Assembly: GCA_964636495.1 (NCBI GenBank)
Contig: CAZWSL010000013.1
Span: forward strand, 1-64,000
Direction: 5' to 3'
DNA: 64,000 nucleotides
Source: Desulfobacula sp964636495
GTDB taxonomy: Bacteria > Desulfobacterota > Desulfobacteria > Desulfobacterales > Desulfobacteraceae
This document shows, one piece after another, positions 37,398 through 46,651 of this stretch (the stretch's first letter is position 1; the number at the start of each line of letters is the position of its first letter). The notes beneath the pieces were generated by a model. The model did not search any database, was not told the DNA's origin, and was given only the letters and a program-made list of their open reading frames with translations. The position numbers were made by a program, and so were the translations under genes.

Positions 37398-38690
37398 TTA
37401 AACCATCATATTTGCTAAGAACAGAGAAATCGGCGGGAATGTTACAATAAGAGTTAACCGCACAATATCCGCTATCCAGAAGGGTGTTACACCCTTAAAG
37501 ATAGTACTGACTTTTACATCGGGTAAAACCGCTTTCAGTACAAAAACATTTAATCCTACCGGCGGCGTGATCAAACTGATTTCAGTCACGACAACCACTA
37601 CGATTCCAAACCAGATAAGATCAAACCCAAGAGCCTGTATCATGGGATAAAAGACAGGAACCGTTAAGACAATCATTGACATGCTTTCCAGAATACATCC
37701 CAGAATAACATAAATAAACATGAGAATGAGAATGACAACAAAAGGTGAAACATTCCAGCTCAGTACGAAGTCAGCCAGTGCATCCGGCATTCCAACCACA
37801 TTTACAAAGTTGGCAAAAATCATTGAACCAATCAGCAGAAAAAAGATCATGGCTGTTGTGCTGGCAGAATCAACCAGTACTTTTTTTAATACTTCCAGAG
37901 TCAGTTTTTTACGAAACAGAGTAAAGAAAAATGCGCCGATTGATCCAATGCCTGCAGCTTCAGTGGGTGTAAAAATTCCTGCATAAATTCCGCCCATTAC
38001 AATAAAAAACAGCAATAATACACCCCAGACGCCTTTAAGACTTCTTAATCGCTCAGGCCAGGAAACTTTTTCCCCTCTGGGGCCAATTTTCGGGTTAATG
38101 CTCGTTGCCGCAGCAACGGCGCATAAGTAGCAGAAAACCCCGAGAAGGCCGGGTAAAACACCTGCAGCAAACAGCTGTCCAATATCAGTTTCAGTCATAA
38201 GTCCGTAAATGACCAGAATAACACTTGGAGGGATAAGAATACCAAGTGTTCCACCTGCAGCAATAGAACCGGTTGCCAGACTGTCAGCATAGCCGAATTT
38301 GCGCATGGAAGGCATGGCAACCTTGCTCATGGTGGCTGCCGTAGCCAGAGAACTGCCACATACTGCGGAAAAACCACCGCAGGCAACAATTGTTGCCATG
38401 GCCAAGCCCCCCTTCCTGTGCCCTAAAAAAGCATAGGAAGATCTATAAAGCTCATGGGAAAGACCGGATTGAGTGACGAAATTACCCATTAAAATAAAAA
38501 GTGGTACGACGGATAACCCGTAATTCATTCCCTCTTCAGAGGCGACCTGGGCAACCATGGCTAAAGAAGCATGGTAGTTAATAGCCTCTCCGAATCCTAT
38601 AAATCCAACAACTGCCATGGCCATGGGAATGGGCACTTTTGCAAGAATTAAAATGAGAAGAAATGCAAATCCAATAAGCGATGCTTCCAT
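37398..38690 (-). CDS. dctM: TRAP transporter large permease
   Basis: 430 residues, about a dozen hydrophobic helices. Family motifs include MAMAVVGFIGFG, a GxxxGxxTPTEAAGIG segment (GGIYAGIFTPTEAAGIG) and ITPPVGLNVFVL near the end. This is the sodium-coupled transport subunit of a tripartite carboxylate/organic-solute importer. Five bases from dctQ. Last gene of the region-wide minus-strand cluster. Confidence 0.95.
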   Translation of the reverse strand: MEASLIGFAFLLILILAKVPIPMAMAVVGFIGFGEAINYHASLAMVAQVASEEGMNYGLSVVPLFILMGNFVTQSGLSHELYRSSYAFLGHRKGGLAMATIVACGGFSAVCGSSLATAATMSKVAMPSMRKFGYADSLATGSIAAGGTLGILIPPSVILVIYGLMTETDIGQLFAAGVLPGLLGVFCYLCAVAAATSINPKIGPRGEKVSWPERLRSLKGVWGVLLLFFIVMGGIYAGIFTPTEAAGIGSIGAFFFTLFRKKLTLEVLKKVLVDSASTTAMIFFLLIGSMIFANFVNVVGMPDALADFVLSWNVSPFVVILILMFIYVILGCILESMSMIVLTVPVFYPMIQALGFDLIWFGIVVVVVTEISLITPPVGLNVFVLKAVLPDVKVSTIFKGVTPFWIADIVRLTLIVTFPPISLFLANMMV

Positions 38691-38694
38691 TAAT

Positions 38695-39207
38695 TTATTT
38701 TTCCATTTTTAGCGAATTTATCATAATAAAAAATAAAATCAGGCCTGAAATACCCACCATGATTGACATGAAATGAATCAATGGTGCAAGCGGTATAAAC
38801 AAATACTCAGTCCTGTCCCCATATTCTGCAGCATCTTTGGCTTTTATCCACAACTGCCAGCTGATAACAACCATGACAGACAGATTAATCAGATTAATGA
38901 TAATTTTTTGAATCTGTTTAATCTTATCAGGTATAAAGTTATCAAGCAGATCAACTGTTACATGGCCTTCCTGGGAGGTCAGAAGAACCAGGCCCAGAAA
39001 AATTACAATTGCCATTGAAAACTCTGTCAGTTCAAGTGCGCCAACAATGGGGGAATTAAAGACATAGCGCATGATAACATCGGCAAATGTTAACGCCATC
39101 ATAAAAAACAGTGCAATTGATACACAAGGTTGGAAAAGCCGGTGCAGGAAATTTAAAAACAGATTCCAGGCACCGACTTGAGTGTCATTTTTTTCAGATT
39201 CAACCAT
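38695..39207 (-). CDS. dctQ: TRAP transporter small permease
   Basis: 170 residues with four predicted membrane helices. DVIMRYVFNSPIVGALELTE is the DctQ family signature. It joins the large permease to the binding protein. Two bases downstream of the dctP stop. Confidence 0.92.
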   Translation of the reverse strand: MVESEKNDTQVGAWNLFLNFLHRLFQPCVSIALFFMMALTFADVIMRYVFNSPIVGALELTEFSMAIVIFLGLVLLTSQEGHVTVDLLDNFIPDKIKQIQKIIINLINLSVMVVISWQLWIKAKDAAEYGDRTEYLFIPLAPLIHFMSIMVGISGLILFFIMINSLKMEK

Positions 39208-39209
39208 TT

Positions 39210-40232
39210 TTATTTATATGCTTTTACTGTAGCTCTAAAGAATTTCAATGCCTCTGCACCGTCTACACCTTTGGCATTTGCTCTTTTTACCCAGTCTGCC
39301 TCCAAGTGCTGAGTGGCTTTCTTAATCTCTGCGATGAACTCAGGAGTGGCAGTTTCAATTTTATTGCCGTTTTCTTTTATGGCTGCCAGCCCTACCTTAT
39401 CTGCTTCATCCCATGCTTTACCTGCAAGCTTTGCAAATGCTTCACCAGATACATTCATAACTGCTTTCTGGTCTTTGGTTGAGAAGCCGTTAAAAGTCTT
39501 TTTATTCATGACCAGATAAAAAGAGACATTATAAAGTCCGTCGGGTATTGTTGTTGTATATGGAACCACCTTGGTAATTTTAAATGATTTAATTGATTCT
39601 AAGGGAAGAACAACACCATCTGCCACCCCGCGGGATAGAAGCTCATAAATTTGACTGGCCGGTTTTTGAATTCCAACGATGCCAAGGCTTTTAGCAACCT
39701 GTGCTGCAATTCCGCCAGGAACCCTGAATTTCATTCCTTTAAGGTCAGCAATAGACTGGGCAACCTTTTTTGAATTATGAAGTGCTCCCGGTCCATGGGT
39801 CATAACACCCATCAATTTAGTACCTTTATACTCGTCAGCTTTGGCAAAATATTTCTGATAGGTTCTCCAATAAGCAACACTGGTTGCTTCTGCGCTGTTT
39901 CCCAAGAAGGGGAGTTCCACACCTTCAGAGAGTGTAAACCTACCTGGTGAATAAGCGTTACATGTATAGCCTACATCAGCCATACCGTTTTTTACTATAT
40001 CAAAGTATGCTTTAGGATGGCCCAGCCCTTTTGCCAGAAGCTTGATATCGACCCTTCCCTCTGTTGCTTCTTTAACATTTTCCATCCAGGGGACCATCAT
40101 ATTTGCGACAATGGGATGCCCCGGTGGCAGCCAGGAAGAGAAGTTTAACTGTTTTGCCATTACATTTGTTGACATGATTGACATTAGCAAAAACACACTT
40201 GCGATAATAAATGCTACTCTCAATTTTTTCAT
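39210..40232 (-). CDS. dctP: TRAP transporter solute-binding protein
   Basis: 340 residues from ATG 40232 (MKKLRVAFIIASVFLLMS), with AGGAGG upstream; an in-frame start at 40301 adds an unlikely 23-residue leader. The signal peptide ends near NVMA. Mature start KQLNFSSWLPPGHPI is typical of DctP-type binding proteins; AQVAKSLGIVGIQKPASQIYELL and RGVADGV are the substrate-site segments, where an Arg usually binds a carboxylate. The ligand is probably an organic or amino acid metabolised by the enzymes encoded upstream. A 170-bp gap separates it from the acyl-CoA synthetase and may hold a second promoter. Confidence 0.92.
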   Translation of the reverse strand: MKKLRVAFIIASVFLLMSIMSTNVMAKQLNFSSWLPPGHPIVANMMVPWMENVKEATEGRVDIKLLAKGLGHPKAYFDIVKNGMADVGYTCNAYSPGRFTLSEGVELPFLGNSAEATSVAYWRTYQKYFAKADEYKGTKLMGVMTHGPGALHNSKKVAQSIADLKGMKFRVPGGIAAQVAKSLGIVGIQKPASQIYELLSRGVADGVVLPLESIKSFKITKVVPYTTTIPDGLYNVSFYLVMNKKTFNGFSTKDQKAVMNVSGEAFAKLAGKAWDEADKVGLAAIKENGNKIETATPEFIAEIKKATQHLEADWVKRANAKGVDGAEALKFFRATVKAYK

Positions 40233-40402
40233 GGAACATCCTCCTAAATTAATAATTATAAAATACATGAGACACTTTTTATAAGCTGTCTTCATCAACA
40301 ACCTTTATAGATCAATGTTCTATAGCTTACCTTATAGTAAATTAAATTACCATATAAAAATATAAGCTACATTACAGCCATAATATAAGTCAAGACAAAA
40401 AA

Positions 40403-41983
40403 TCAATCTAATTTTATAAATGCTTCCTTCCGCCCGGTAAATTTTTCCCTGAGCTGTGGTTTCATCAGTTTTCCTGTTGGATTTCTCGGCACCTGATCAA
40501 AAATAACTTTACGAGGTACCTTATACATTGACAGTTTTGATTTGGCAAATTCAATCACTTCTTCTTCAGTTAACTGTTTTCCATCTTTCATCTGTACAAT
40601 TGCAAGAACAATTTCAACCAGTCTATCATCAGGATATCCAATACAGGCAACATCATCAATATCAGGATGATCCATTAAAGCATCCTCAATCTCAACAGGG
40701 AAAATATTTTCTCCACCACTTGTAACCATATCTTTCATCCGGTCAACAATATAAAAATATCCCTCTTTGTCCTTTTTTAATAAATCACCCGTATAAAGCC
40801 AACCATTTTTTACTGTTTCTTCAGTTTTTTCCGGATTTGAATAGTATTCACGCATCATTCTATTTGTCTTGAATATCAGTTCACCAACAGCTTCTTCTGC
40901 CAGCTCTCTGCCAGTTGGATCAATAATTTTTGCTTCAACTCCAAAGGTTGGCTTACCAATGGATCCTGGTTTTGAAAGCACATCTTCAGGATAGAGGTTA
41001 AACAGCCCGCCGCCGCCGCCTTCTGTAATGCCGTAAATGTTGGATACCTTGCATGGCAGTTTTTCCACAAGAAGTTTCATGATGTCAAACGGTACCGGCT
41101 GTGCTCCGATTTCCATATATTTCCAGGAAGAGAGATCATAGTCATCAAGATTAATTTCTCCTTTGTCCAGGGCATTGAGAAGTGCGATTCCAATGGGAAC
41201 GACAAAGAGCACATCTGTACATTTTTCTTCTGCAACGGCCTCAATAATCCATTTGGGATCCCTGAAATCTCTGATAATAGTCCCCTGTGCACCTGTTGCA
41301 TAGAAAGGTGCCCATAAAAACATTGTTCCACTATGATATAAAGGCAGAAAAAAGAGATAGTTGTCATCTTTTTGAACAAAATAAGTCATGCCATTCCCAA
41401 CTGCGGTGTTGTTAATGGAAAAGTGGGTGTGAAGTACGGGTTTGGGTTTTCCTGTAGTCCCTGAAGTGAACATCATTGCAAGGGCATGATCCCTTTCAAC
41501 TTCCACAAGTGCATCAGTTATATCCTGATATTGACGTACAGAGTTGAAATCGATCATATCTTCAGGTACATTATCCCCAATGCAGATATATTTTTTAACA
41601 GAAGTCATCTCCTGTTGAGCCGGTTGAACAACACCCAGAAATTCAGAACCTAAAATAAAGACATCTGGATTTGAAACCTCTGCAGCATAAAGGATATCAG
41701 AACTTTCAAATCTGAAATTAAGCGGTACAACAACCGCACCGATCCGTATGATTGCAAAGTATGTTACAAGCCACTCCAAAGAGTCTTTTTGAAGGTGCAT
41801 GACAAAATCTCCATGCTTTACCCCCATCTCCTTTACCAGAAAATTAGCTGTTCTGTTTATTTCGTCATTAAACTCCTCCCAGGTAAATGTCCTTCTTCCC
41901 CCTGTTGCAGGAGTTCTTTCTATCAGGCAGATCTTGTCAGGAATATGTCTTGCATGAATTGATGCATAACCGGAATAATTCAA
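40403..41983 (-). CDS. AMP-forming acyl-CoA synthetase
   Basis: 526 residues from a TTG at 41983 preceded by AAGGAGG at ideal spacing; a further TTG at 42049 would add 22 poorly conserved residues. ANL-family motifs: P-loop MFTSGTTGKPKPVLHTH, A5-like NIYGITEGGGG, A7 YTGDLLKKDKEGY, hinge RMKDMVTSGGENIFPVE and catalytic Lys near the end in NPTGKLMKPQL. It adenylates a carboxylic acid and makes its CoA thioester; substrate not readable, broadly like medium/long-chain or aromatic acid ligases. 70 bp downstream of the BKACE gene; likely part of the same catabolic route. Confidence 0.9.
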   Translation of the reverse strand: MNYSGYASIHARHIPDKICLIERTPATGGRRTFTWEEFNDEINRTANFLVKEMGVKHGDFVMHLQKDSLEWLVTYFAIIRIGAVVVPLNFRFESSDILYAAEVSNPDVFILGSEFLGVVQPAQQEMTSVKKYICIGDNVPEDMIDFNSVRQYQDITDALVEVERDHALAMMFTSGTTGKPKPVLHTHFSINNTAVGNGMTYFVQKDDNYLFFLPLYHSGTMFLWAPFYATGAQGTIIRDFRDPKWIIEAVAEEKCTDVLFVVPIGIALLNALDKGEINLDDYDLSSWKYMEIGAQPVPFDIMKLLVEKLPCKVSNIYGITEGGGGGLFNLYPEDVLSKPGSIGKPTFGVEAKIIDPTGRELAEEAVGELIFKTNRMMREYYSNPEKTEETVKNGWLYTGDLLKKDKEGYFYIVDRMKDMVTSGGENIFPVEIEDALMDHPDIDDVACIGYPDDRLVEIVLAIVQMKDGKQLTEEEVIEFAKSKLSMYKVPRKVIFDQVPRNPTGKLMKPQLREKFTGRKEAFIKLD

Positions 41984-42053
41984 TGATGCCTCCTTTGCTT
42001 TTAAAGATTTATTTTTTGATAAAGAGTAATATATATACAGACACCTCAAAAAA

Positions 42054-42989
42054 TTAAAAATTCACTTTGTCGAGTCCTTTCAGCCTGAGAATCTTTCTTG
42101 CTTCATCAGATGTCGCTGGTTCAAGACTCATCTCCTTTGCAACTCTTTTTACCATATTTACCTGATCAGCACTTGCTTTTGCCATGATTCCCTTACCTGC
42201 ATAAACTGAATCTTCCAGTCCCACTCTTACATTCTGGGCACCCATTGCCATTGCAGTTGTTGTGATCGGAATTTGAAAACGTCCTCCAGCTGCAACTGAC
42301 CAGGTGAAATTATCCTCTCCAAGAACCTCTTTTGCCTCATCATGAATTAAAACAAGGTGTTTTACAGAAGGTGTCATCCATCCCACCATGGGACCGAATA
42401 CAAACTGAAGATGTACAGGGGTTTTTAAAAGGTTTTCCTCCAGCAGCCATTTCACATATGAGACATGGCCAAGTTCGTATATTTCTATTTCTGGTTTTGT
42501 ATCTATTTCAAGAAAGGTTTCAGCGTAAATTTCATCATCCCTGAAAGTGGGTCTGAAAGTCACATTTTTACACAGTTCGAGGTATTCGGGCTCCCAGTCA
42601 TATTTAAACTCCTTGAACCTTCCTGCAATCTGGAAAATGCCGAAATTAAAGGGAGCAGGATCAAAAGAACACATTTCCGGTTCAAGTTTTTTTATGGGAA
42701 TGAGTTTTTCTGCTGTTGTCTGGTTCATACCTCCACCTGTTGTGGGAAGCAGAATCATATTGCATCTTGCTTTTATTTTTGAATGAACTTCCATGAAAAG
42801 ATCCGGGTCTGCTGAAGGAAAACCATTTTCCGGATTTCTTACATGGATATGCGCAATGGCAGCACCGGCTTCGTGTGCTTTTACCGCATCTTCAACAATT
42901 TCATCAGGTGTTATGGGAAGCGCATCACTCATTGTGGGAATATGAACAGAACCGGTAATCGCTGCCGTAATGATTATTTTGTTATCCAT
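42054..42989 (-). CDS. BKACE-family beta-keto acid cleavage enzyme
   Basis: 311 residues, DUF849/KCE family (first known as 3-keto-5-aminohexanoate cleavage enzyme). Family members condense a beta-keto acid with acetyl-CoA and split it to acetoacetate plus a new acyl-CoA. The zinc-binding pair is His47-x-His49 in AAIAHIHVRNPENG; the third ligand is probably the Glu in VRVGLEDSVYAGKG (259). LLPTTGGGMNQTTAE and SFDPAPFNFGIF match family segments. Substrate differs across the family and cannot be fixed here. Its neighbours are an aminotransferase and an Lrp-type regulator upstream and an acyl-CoA ligase downstream. Confidence 0.9.
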   Translation of the reverse strand: MDNKIIITAAITGSVHIPTMSDALPITPDEIVEDAVKAHEAGAAIAHIHVRNPENGFPSADPDLFMEVHSKIKARCNMILLPTTGGGMNQTTAEKLIPIKKLEPEMCSFDPAPFNFGIFQIAGRFKEFKYDWEPEYLELCKNVTFRPTFRDDEIYAETFLEIDTKPEIEIYELGHVSYVKWLLEENLLKTPVHLQFVFGPMVGWMTPSVKHLVLIHDEAKEVLGEDNFTWSVAAGGRFQIPITTTAMAMGAQNVRVGLEDSVYAGKGIMAKASADQVNMVKRVAKEMSLEPATSDEARKILRLKGLDKVNF

Positions 42990-43015
42990 TTTATCTCTCC
43001 TTGTTTTAATTCAAA

Positions 43016-43498
43016 TTATATTTTGTATTCTTCATCCAGGTTAAAGGTAAAAATTCTTTTTTCTTTGACAGTGTCAATGACAAAGGAAGATTTAATTACC
43101 TGGATTCCTTTTATCTGTGTCAGTTTTGTATTCATGAACTCTCCATAGGTTTTAATATTCTTTGCAATTACTTTTAAAATAAAATCATTGGCACCTGCAA
43201 TCTGATAACATTCAACCACTTCATCAAGGTTGAAGAATTTTTTTTTCATATCACCCACAGAGGAGAGAGAACTCAAATTCACACTGATATTAACTATGGC
43301 GGTTATTAAAAAGCCAATACTTTGAGGATCAAGTACAGCAGTGAAATGAGAGATAATTCCTGCATTTTCCAACCGTTTAACCCTCTCAAGGGTTGCAGGT
43401 GCTGAAATACCGACAATTTTAGAGAGTTTTGAATTGGTCGTTCTTCCATTCTCCTGCAGTGTGTTTAAAATCTGCTTGTCAATTTTATCAAGAACCAT
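43016..43498 (-). CDS. Lrp/AsnC-family transcriptional regulator
   Basis: 160 residues. N-terminal HTH: LDKIDKQILNTLQENGRTTN, KLSKIVGISAPATLERVKRLE and AGIISHFTAVLDP. C-terminal RAM (ACT-like) domain: NDFILKVIAKNIKTYGEFM. Such proteins sense amino acids and control their use. Lying inside the cluster, between aminotransferase (38 bp) and BKACE gene (26 bp), it probably regulates the cluster according to its amino-acid substrate (inference). Confidence 0.93.
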   Translation of the reverse strand: MVLDKIDKQILNTLQENGRTTNSKLSKIVGISAPATLERVKRLENAGIISHFTAVLDPQSIGFLITAIVNISVNLSSLSSVGDMKKKFFNLDEVVECYQIAGANDFILKVIAKNIKTYGEFMNTKLTQIKGIQVIKSSFVIDTVKEKRIFTFNLDEEYKI

Positions 43499-43536
43499 AT
43501 TCTTCCCTTAAAAATAATTGAGACTCTATTTTTCTA

Positions 43537-44892
43537 TCATAAGAGTAGATGTTTATATTGCTCTTTAATTAAAGGCAACAGCTCTTTTAACGTATCATCA
43601 ATTTTTTCAATTAAAAAGTCTATATCACTCTTTTTCATTGCACAGGAGAGAATAAAAAGTCCTCTTGGTATGCTGAAAACATCTCTGTTCAACAATGAGA
43701 GGTGCATCAAAGCATGAAGTTTTTCCTCTGACTTAAGAACCTGCTCTGCAGTCGTGATCGGTTCATTGAAAAAATGCAGATTTATAAGAGAACCAATATG
43801 GTTGGATTGAAGTTTTAATCCATTGTCCTTAAAACTTTTCAACAGACCTTTCTGCAGTTGATCTCCGAGTGAGTTAATAAATTCTATGGCATTTTCATCG
43901 TATTTTGACAGGGCTGCATAACCAGCCTGCATCAATGTTTCATACCCGTTAAAAGTTCCTGAATGATATAAAGGCGTATCTGTCTGTTCATGACAGAAAA
44001 TATCCATGATCTCTTTTTTACCGCCAAACACCCCAATGGGGAGGCCTCCTCCTATAACCTTGCCAACTGTTGTCAGATCAGGTGTAACACTGAAATATTT
44101 CTGGCACCCGCCAATATTTACCCGGTAAGAGAAGATCTCATCAAAAATCAGGAGAACACCATTCTCATCAGTTACTTTTCTCACATGCTCCAGATATCCT
44201 TTTGCAGGTAAAACAACGCCTCCGGCTCCAAGAAACGGTTCCATGATTACTGCTGCAAGTTCTGAAGCATTCTCTTTTACACTTTTCTCAAGTGCCTCAA
44301 AATCATTAAAAGGTACTTCAAGCATATCTTCTGTCATCCCTTTAGGGATTCCTGCAGTAATTACATTTTTTTTTGTGGATGCAGCAACACAGTCATGGGT
44401 GCCATGGAAGCCTCCTGACATTTTCAGGATCTTATCTTTACCTGTATACGTTCTGGCTGTCCTCAACGCAAACATCGTGGCTTCAGTGCCTGAATTTACA
44501 AACCTGATTTTCTCAAATCCCGGTATTCTCTGGCAGAGTAATTTTGCAAGTTTGAACTGGCCGTCCGTGGGGGTGGAATACTGGGAACCCTTTTCTATGC
44601 CTTCCTGCACAGCCTTGACAATATCGGCATCACCATGTCCGTGAACAATGGCGCCATAGGCATTTGTCACATCAAGAAGTCTGTGTCCCTCATGGGTTTT
44701 GACAAATGCTCCACTGCCGGATTCAATGTGAATGGGATAGGGTTTAAAATAACTTAAACTCCTTGTTGCACCACCCGGAATATAGTTTATAAGTTTTTCA
44801 TGATGTACTTTTGAAACATGGTATTTCTCCATGTAAGTATCTGTAATCTGTTTTTCAATCTGCTCTTCTATTCCTGTCTGTTTTTCAGTCAT
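43537..44892 (-). CDS. Class III PLP-dependent aminotransferase (glutamate-1-semialdehyde aminomutase-like)
   Basis: 451 residues. Fold-type I motifs are complete: NSGTEATMFALRTAR, FHGTHDC, Asp251 in LIFDEIFSYRV, and Lys278 in TVGKVIGGGLPIGVFGG as the PLP Schiff-base lysine. The family includes GSA aminomutase and beta-amino acid transaminases. HemL would be about 430 residues and lie with heme genes; here the neighbours are an MIO lyase and BKACE, which favours a beta-amino acid transaminase (inference). It lies 133 bp downstream of the lyase. Confidence 0.88.
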   Translation of the reverse strand: MTEKQTGIEEQIEKQITDTYMEKYHVSKVHHEKLINYIPGGATRSLSYFKPYPIHIESGSGAFVKTHEGHRLLDVTNAYGAIVHGHGDADIVKAVQEGIEKGSQYSTPTDGQFKLAKLLCQRIPGFEKIRFVNSGTEATMFALRTARTYTGKDKILKMSGGFHGTHDCVAASTKKNVITAGIPKGMTEDMLEVPFNDFEALEKSVKENASELAAVIMEPFLGAGGVVLPAKGYLEHVRKVTDENGVLLIFDEIFSYRVNIGGCQKYFSVTPDLTTVGKVIGGGLPIGVFGGKKEIMDIFCHEQTDTPLYHSGTFNGYETLMQAGYAALSKYDENAIEFINSLGDQLQKGLLKSFKDNGLKLQSNHIGSLINLHFFNEPITTAEQVLKSEEKLHALMHLSLLNRDVFSIPRGLFILSCAMKKSDIDFLIEKIDDTLKELLPLIKEQYKHLLL

Positions 44893-44987
44893 GATTTTTT
44901 CCTGATATATAAAAATTATTTTTTTAACAAAGTAATATCTGTTCTTTAACAGTCTTTAAAAAAACATGATCTTCGAAATTTACTCCT

Positions 44988-45017
44988 GGCAGATCCGGTT
45001 CAAGGACCAGATCTGCC
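44988..45017. repeat. Hairpin after the ammonia-lyase gene
   Basis: GGCAGATC (44988-44995) pairs perfectly with GATCTGCC (45010-45017), and the loop holds a further GGT/ACC pairing. It starts 8 bases past the lyase stop on the minus strand and before the aminotransferase. No T-run follows, so it may stabilise the lyase mRNA or lower downstream expression rather than terminate fully. Confidence 0.45.
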
Positions 45018-45025
45018 CATGTCTG

Positions 45026-46651
45026 CTATTTCTCTTTTTCATGAACAATCAAAAGTTCTCCAACTTCTTCTTCTATTTTTTCAACAAATTCACCAGACTC
45101 AATTCTTGTTTTTAAATCTTCCAGATCATCAATATATACTTTGTCCTTGTTCATGTAATCAAGGGTTTCACGAACTGCTTTGTGCATGATCTTGCCTGCT
45201 GGACTGAGTCTTTCAATACCTCTCTGATCTGCTGCCTGGGCAGCACATAGCAGTTCAAAAGCAAGGATGTGATTTGTATTCTCAACAATTTTTCTTGTTT
45301 TTCTGCCGGCAATTAAACCAAAACTGACAATATCCTGGAAATCAGCAGTTGATGTTATGGACTGTATAGAGGCTGGGACTGCAAGAGTCCGGTTTTCAGC
45401 AACCAGTGATGTTGTCATGAACTGGCCTCCCATAAGCCCCATCCTGACACCTGTATCTTCCTTGCAGAGGAATGGCGGCAGTCCGGTGCTGTGGTGTTCA
45501 TCCATGAATCTGTCAATTCTTCTGTCACTAACAACGCCTATGTTGACCATGGATATTCCAAGGCAGTCCATTGCAAAAGAGATCGGCTGGCCATGGAAAT
45601 GACCGTTATGGAAGAACGTATCCAGTTCAGTAAAAATCAAAGGGTTGTCATTACTTGAGTTTAGTTCCCGCAAAAGGACATCCTGAGCATTTTTCAGGGA
45701 GTCTTTTGTGGGGCCTACAAACTGGGGTGTGCAGCGGATCGAGTAAGCATCTTCCACTGGAATATGCGCAACAGATACACCTTTGTGCTGCTGCAGGGTT
45801 GACTGAAGTTTGGTTGAAAGCTCGAGTTCATCAATGGCTAAATTGCTGCCCTTGAGAAGTTTTGTAAGGTTCATGGCAGTTGCAAATTGTCCTGGATGGT
45901 ATTTCTGTTCGTGGACTATCGGGTCAAAGGGATTAAATCTTCCCATAAGGGTTTCAATAGCAAATGCAGCAATTATATCTGAGTTTTTCAAAGTGTTTTC
46001 TGCCTCTGAAATAACGGTGCAGGCAAGGCCCACCATTCCTGAAGTTCCATTAATCAGTGAGAGCCCCTCTTTTGCATTCAGATGCATCAGTTTGATTCCA
46101 GCAGCCTCCATAGCTTCTTTTCCTGGTAACACTTTTCCTTCAAATCTTGCTTTCCACTCTCCAAAGGCAACACTTGCAATGCAGCCGAGCGGTCCAAGGT
46201 CTCCGCTTGTACCAAGTGAGCCCTTTCTCGGCACAACGGGAAACACTTTTTTATTAATCATTTCAAGATAGATTTTCAGGTTTTCCTCTTTAATCCCTGA
46301 GAAGCCACGGCAGAGAGAATTGGCCCTTGCAATCATGAATGTTCTTACAAGTGTATCTTCAAATGGTTTGCCAACCTGGGTTGTAATGCTTCTTACCAGA
46401 TTTTTCTGAAAATCATTATCCCTCTCTTTTGGCAAGAGATAATCAACAAGACCTCCGCAACTTGTGTTCACACCATAGATACAACGCTCTTCATTTGCCC
46501 ACTTATCCACAAGTTCTCTGCACTCACGAATTTTAGGCCAGTTTTTTTCGTCTATTTCGACTTGGATGGATGTATCTTGACCCGCTTTTATCAGCTCTTC
46601 AATTGTTAATGAAAATCCATCAATAGTTAATGTATTGTCTTTTATCGGCAT
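45026..46651 (-). CDS. MIO-type aromatic amino-acid ammonia-lyase/aminomutase family enzyme
   Basis: 541 residues, the length of histidine ammonia-lyases. The catalytic Tyr59 lies in IYGVNTSCGG. The self-forming MIO cofactor triad is Thr148-Ser149-Gly150 (GSLGTSGDLGPLG) in place of the usual Ala-Ser-Gly. The selectivity-switch pair, after NLVR, reads Ser88-Ile89; Ser-His marks histidine, His-Leu tyrosine and Phe-Leu phenylalanine enzymes (alignment by eye). Other family segments are clear: LINGTSGMVGLA, SSNDNPLIF, HGQPISFAMDCLGI and FVEKIEEE. It either eliminates ammonia to give an unsaturated acid or shifts the amino group to the beta carbon. It begins a minus-strand cluster, with 226 bp of spacer before the hydrolase gene. 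Not assigned as hutH: no other hut genes are near. Confidence 0.88.
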   Translation of the reverse strand: MPIKDNTLTIDGFSLTIEELIKAGQDTSIQVEIDEKNWPKIRECRELVDKWANEERCIYGVNTSCGGLVDYLLPKERDNDFQKNLVRSITTQVGKPFEDTLVRTFMIARANSLCRGFSGIKEENLKIYLEMINKKVFPVVPRKGSLGTSGDLGPLGCIASVAFGEWKARFEGKVLPGKEAMEAAGIKLMHLNAKEGLSLINGTSGMVGLACTVISEAENTLKNSDIIAAFAIETLMGRFNPFDPIVHEQKYHPGQFATAMNLTKLLKGSNLAIDELELSTKLQSTLQQHKGVSVAHIPVEDAYSIRCTPQFVGPTKDSLKNAQDVLLRELNSSNDNPLIFTELDTFFHNGHFHGQPISFAMDCLGISMVNIGVVSDRRIDRFMDEHHSTGLPPFLCKEDTGVRMGLMGGQFMTTSLVAENRTLAVPASIQSITSTADFQDIVSFGLIAGRKTRKIVENTNHILAFELLCAAQAADQRGIERLSPAGKIMHKAVRETLDYMNKDKVYIDDLEDLKTRIESGEFVEKIEEEVGELLIVHEKEK

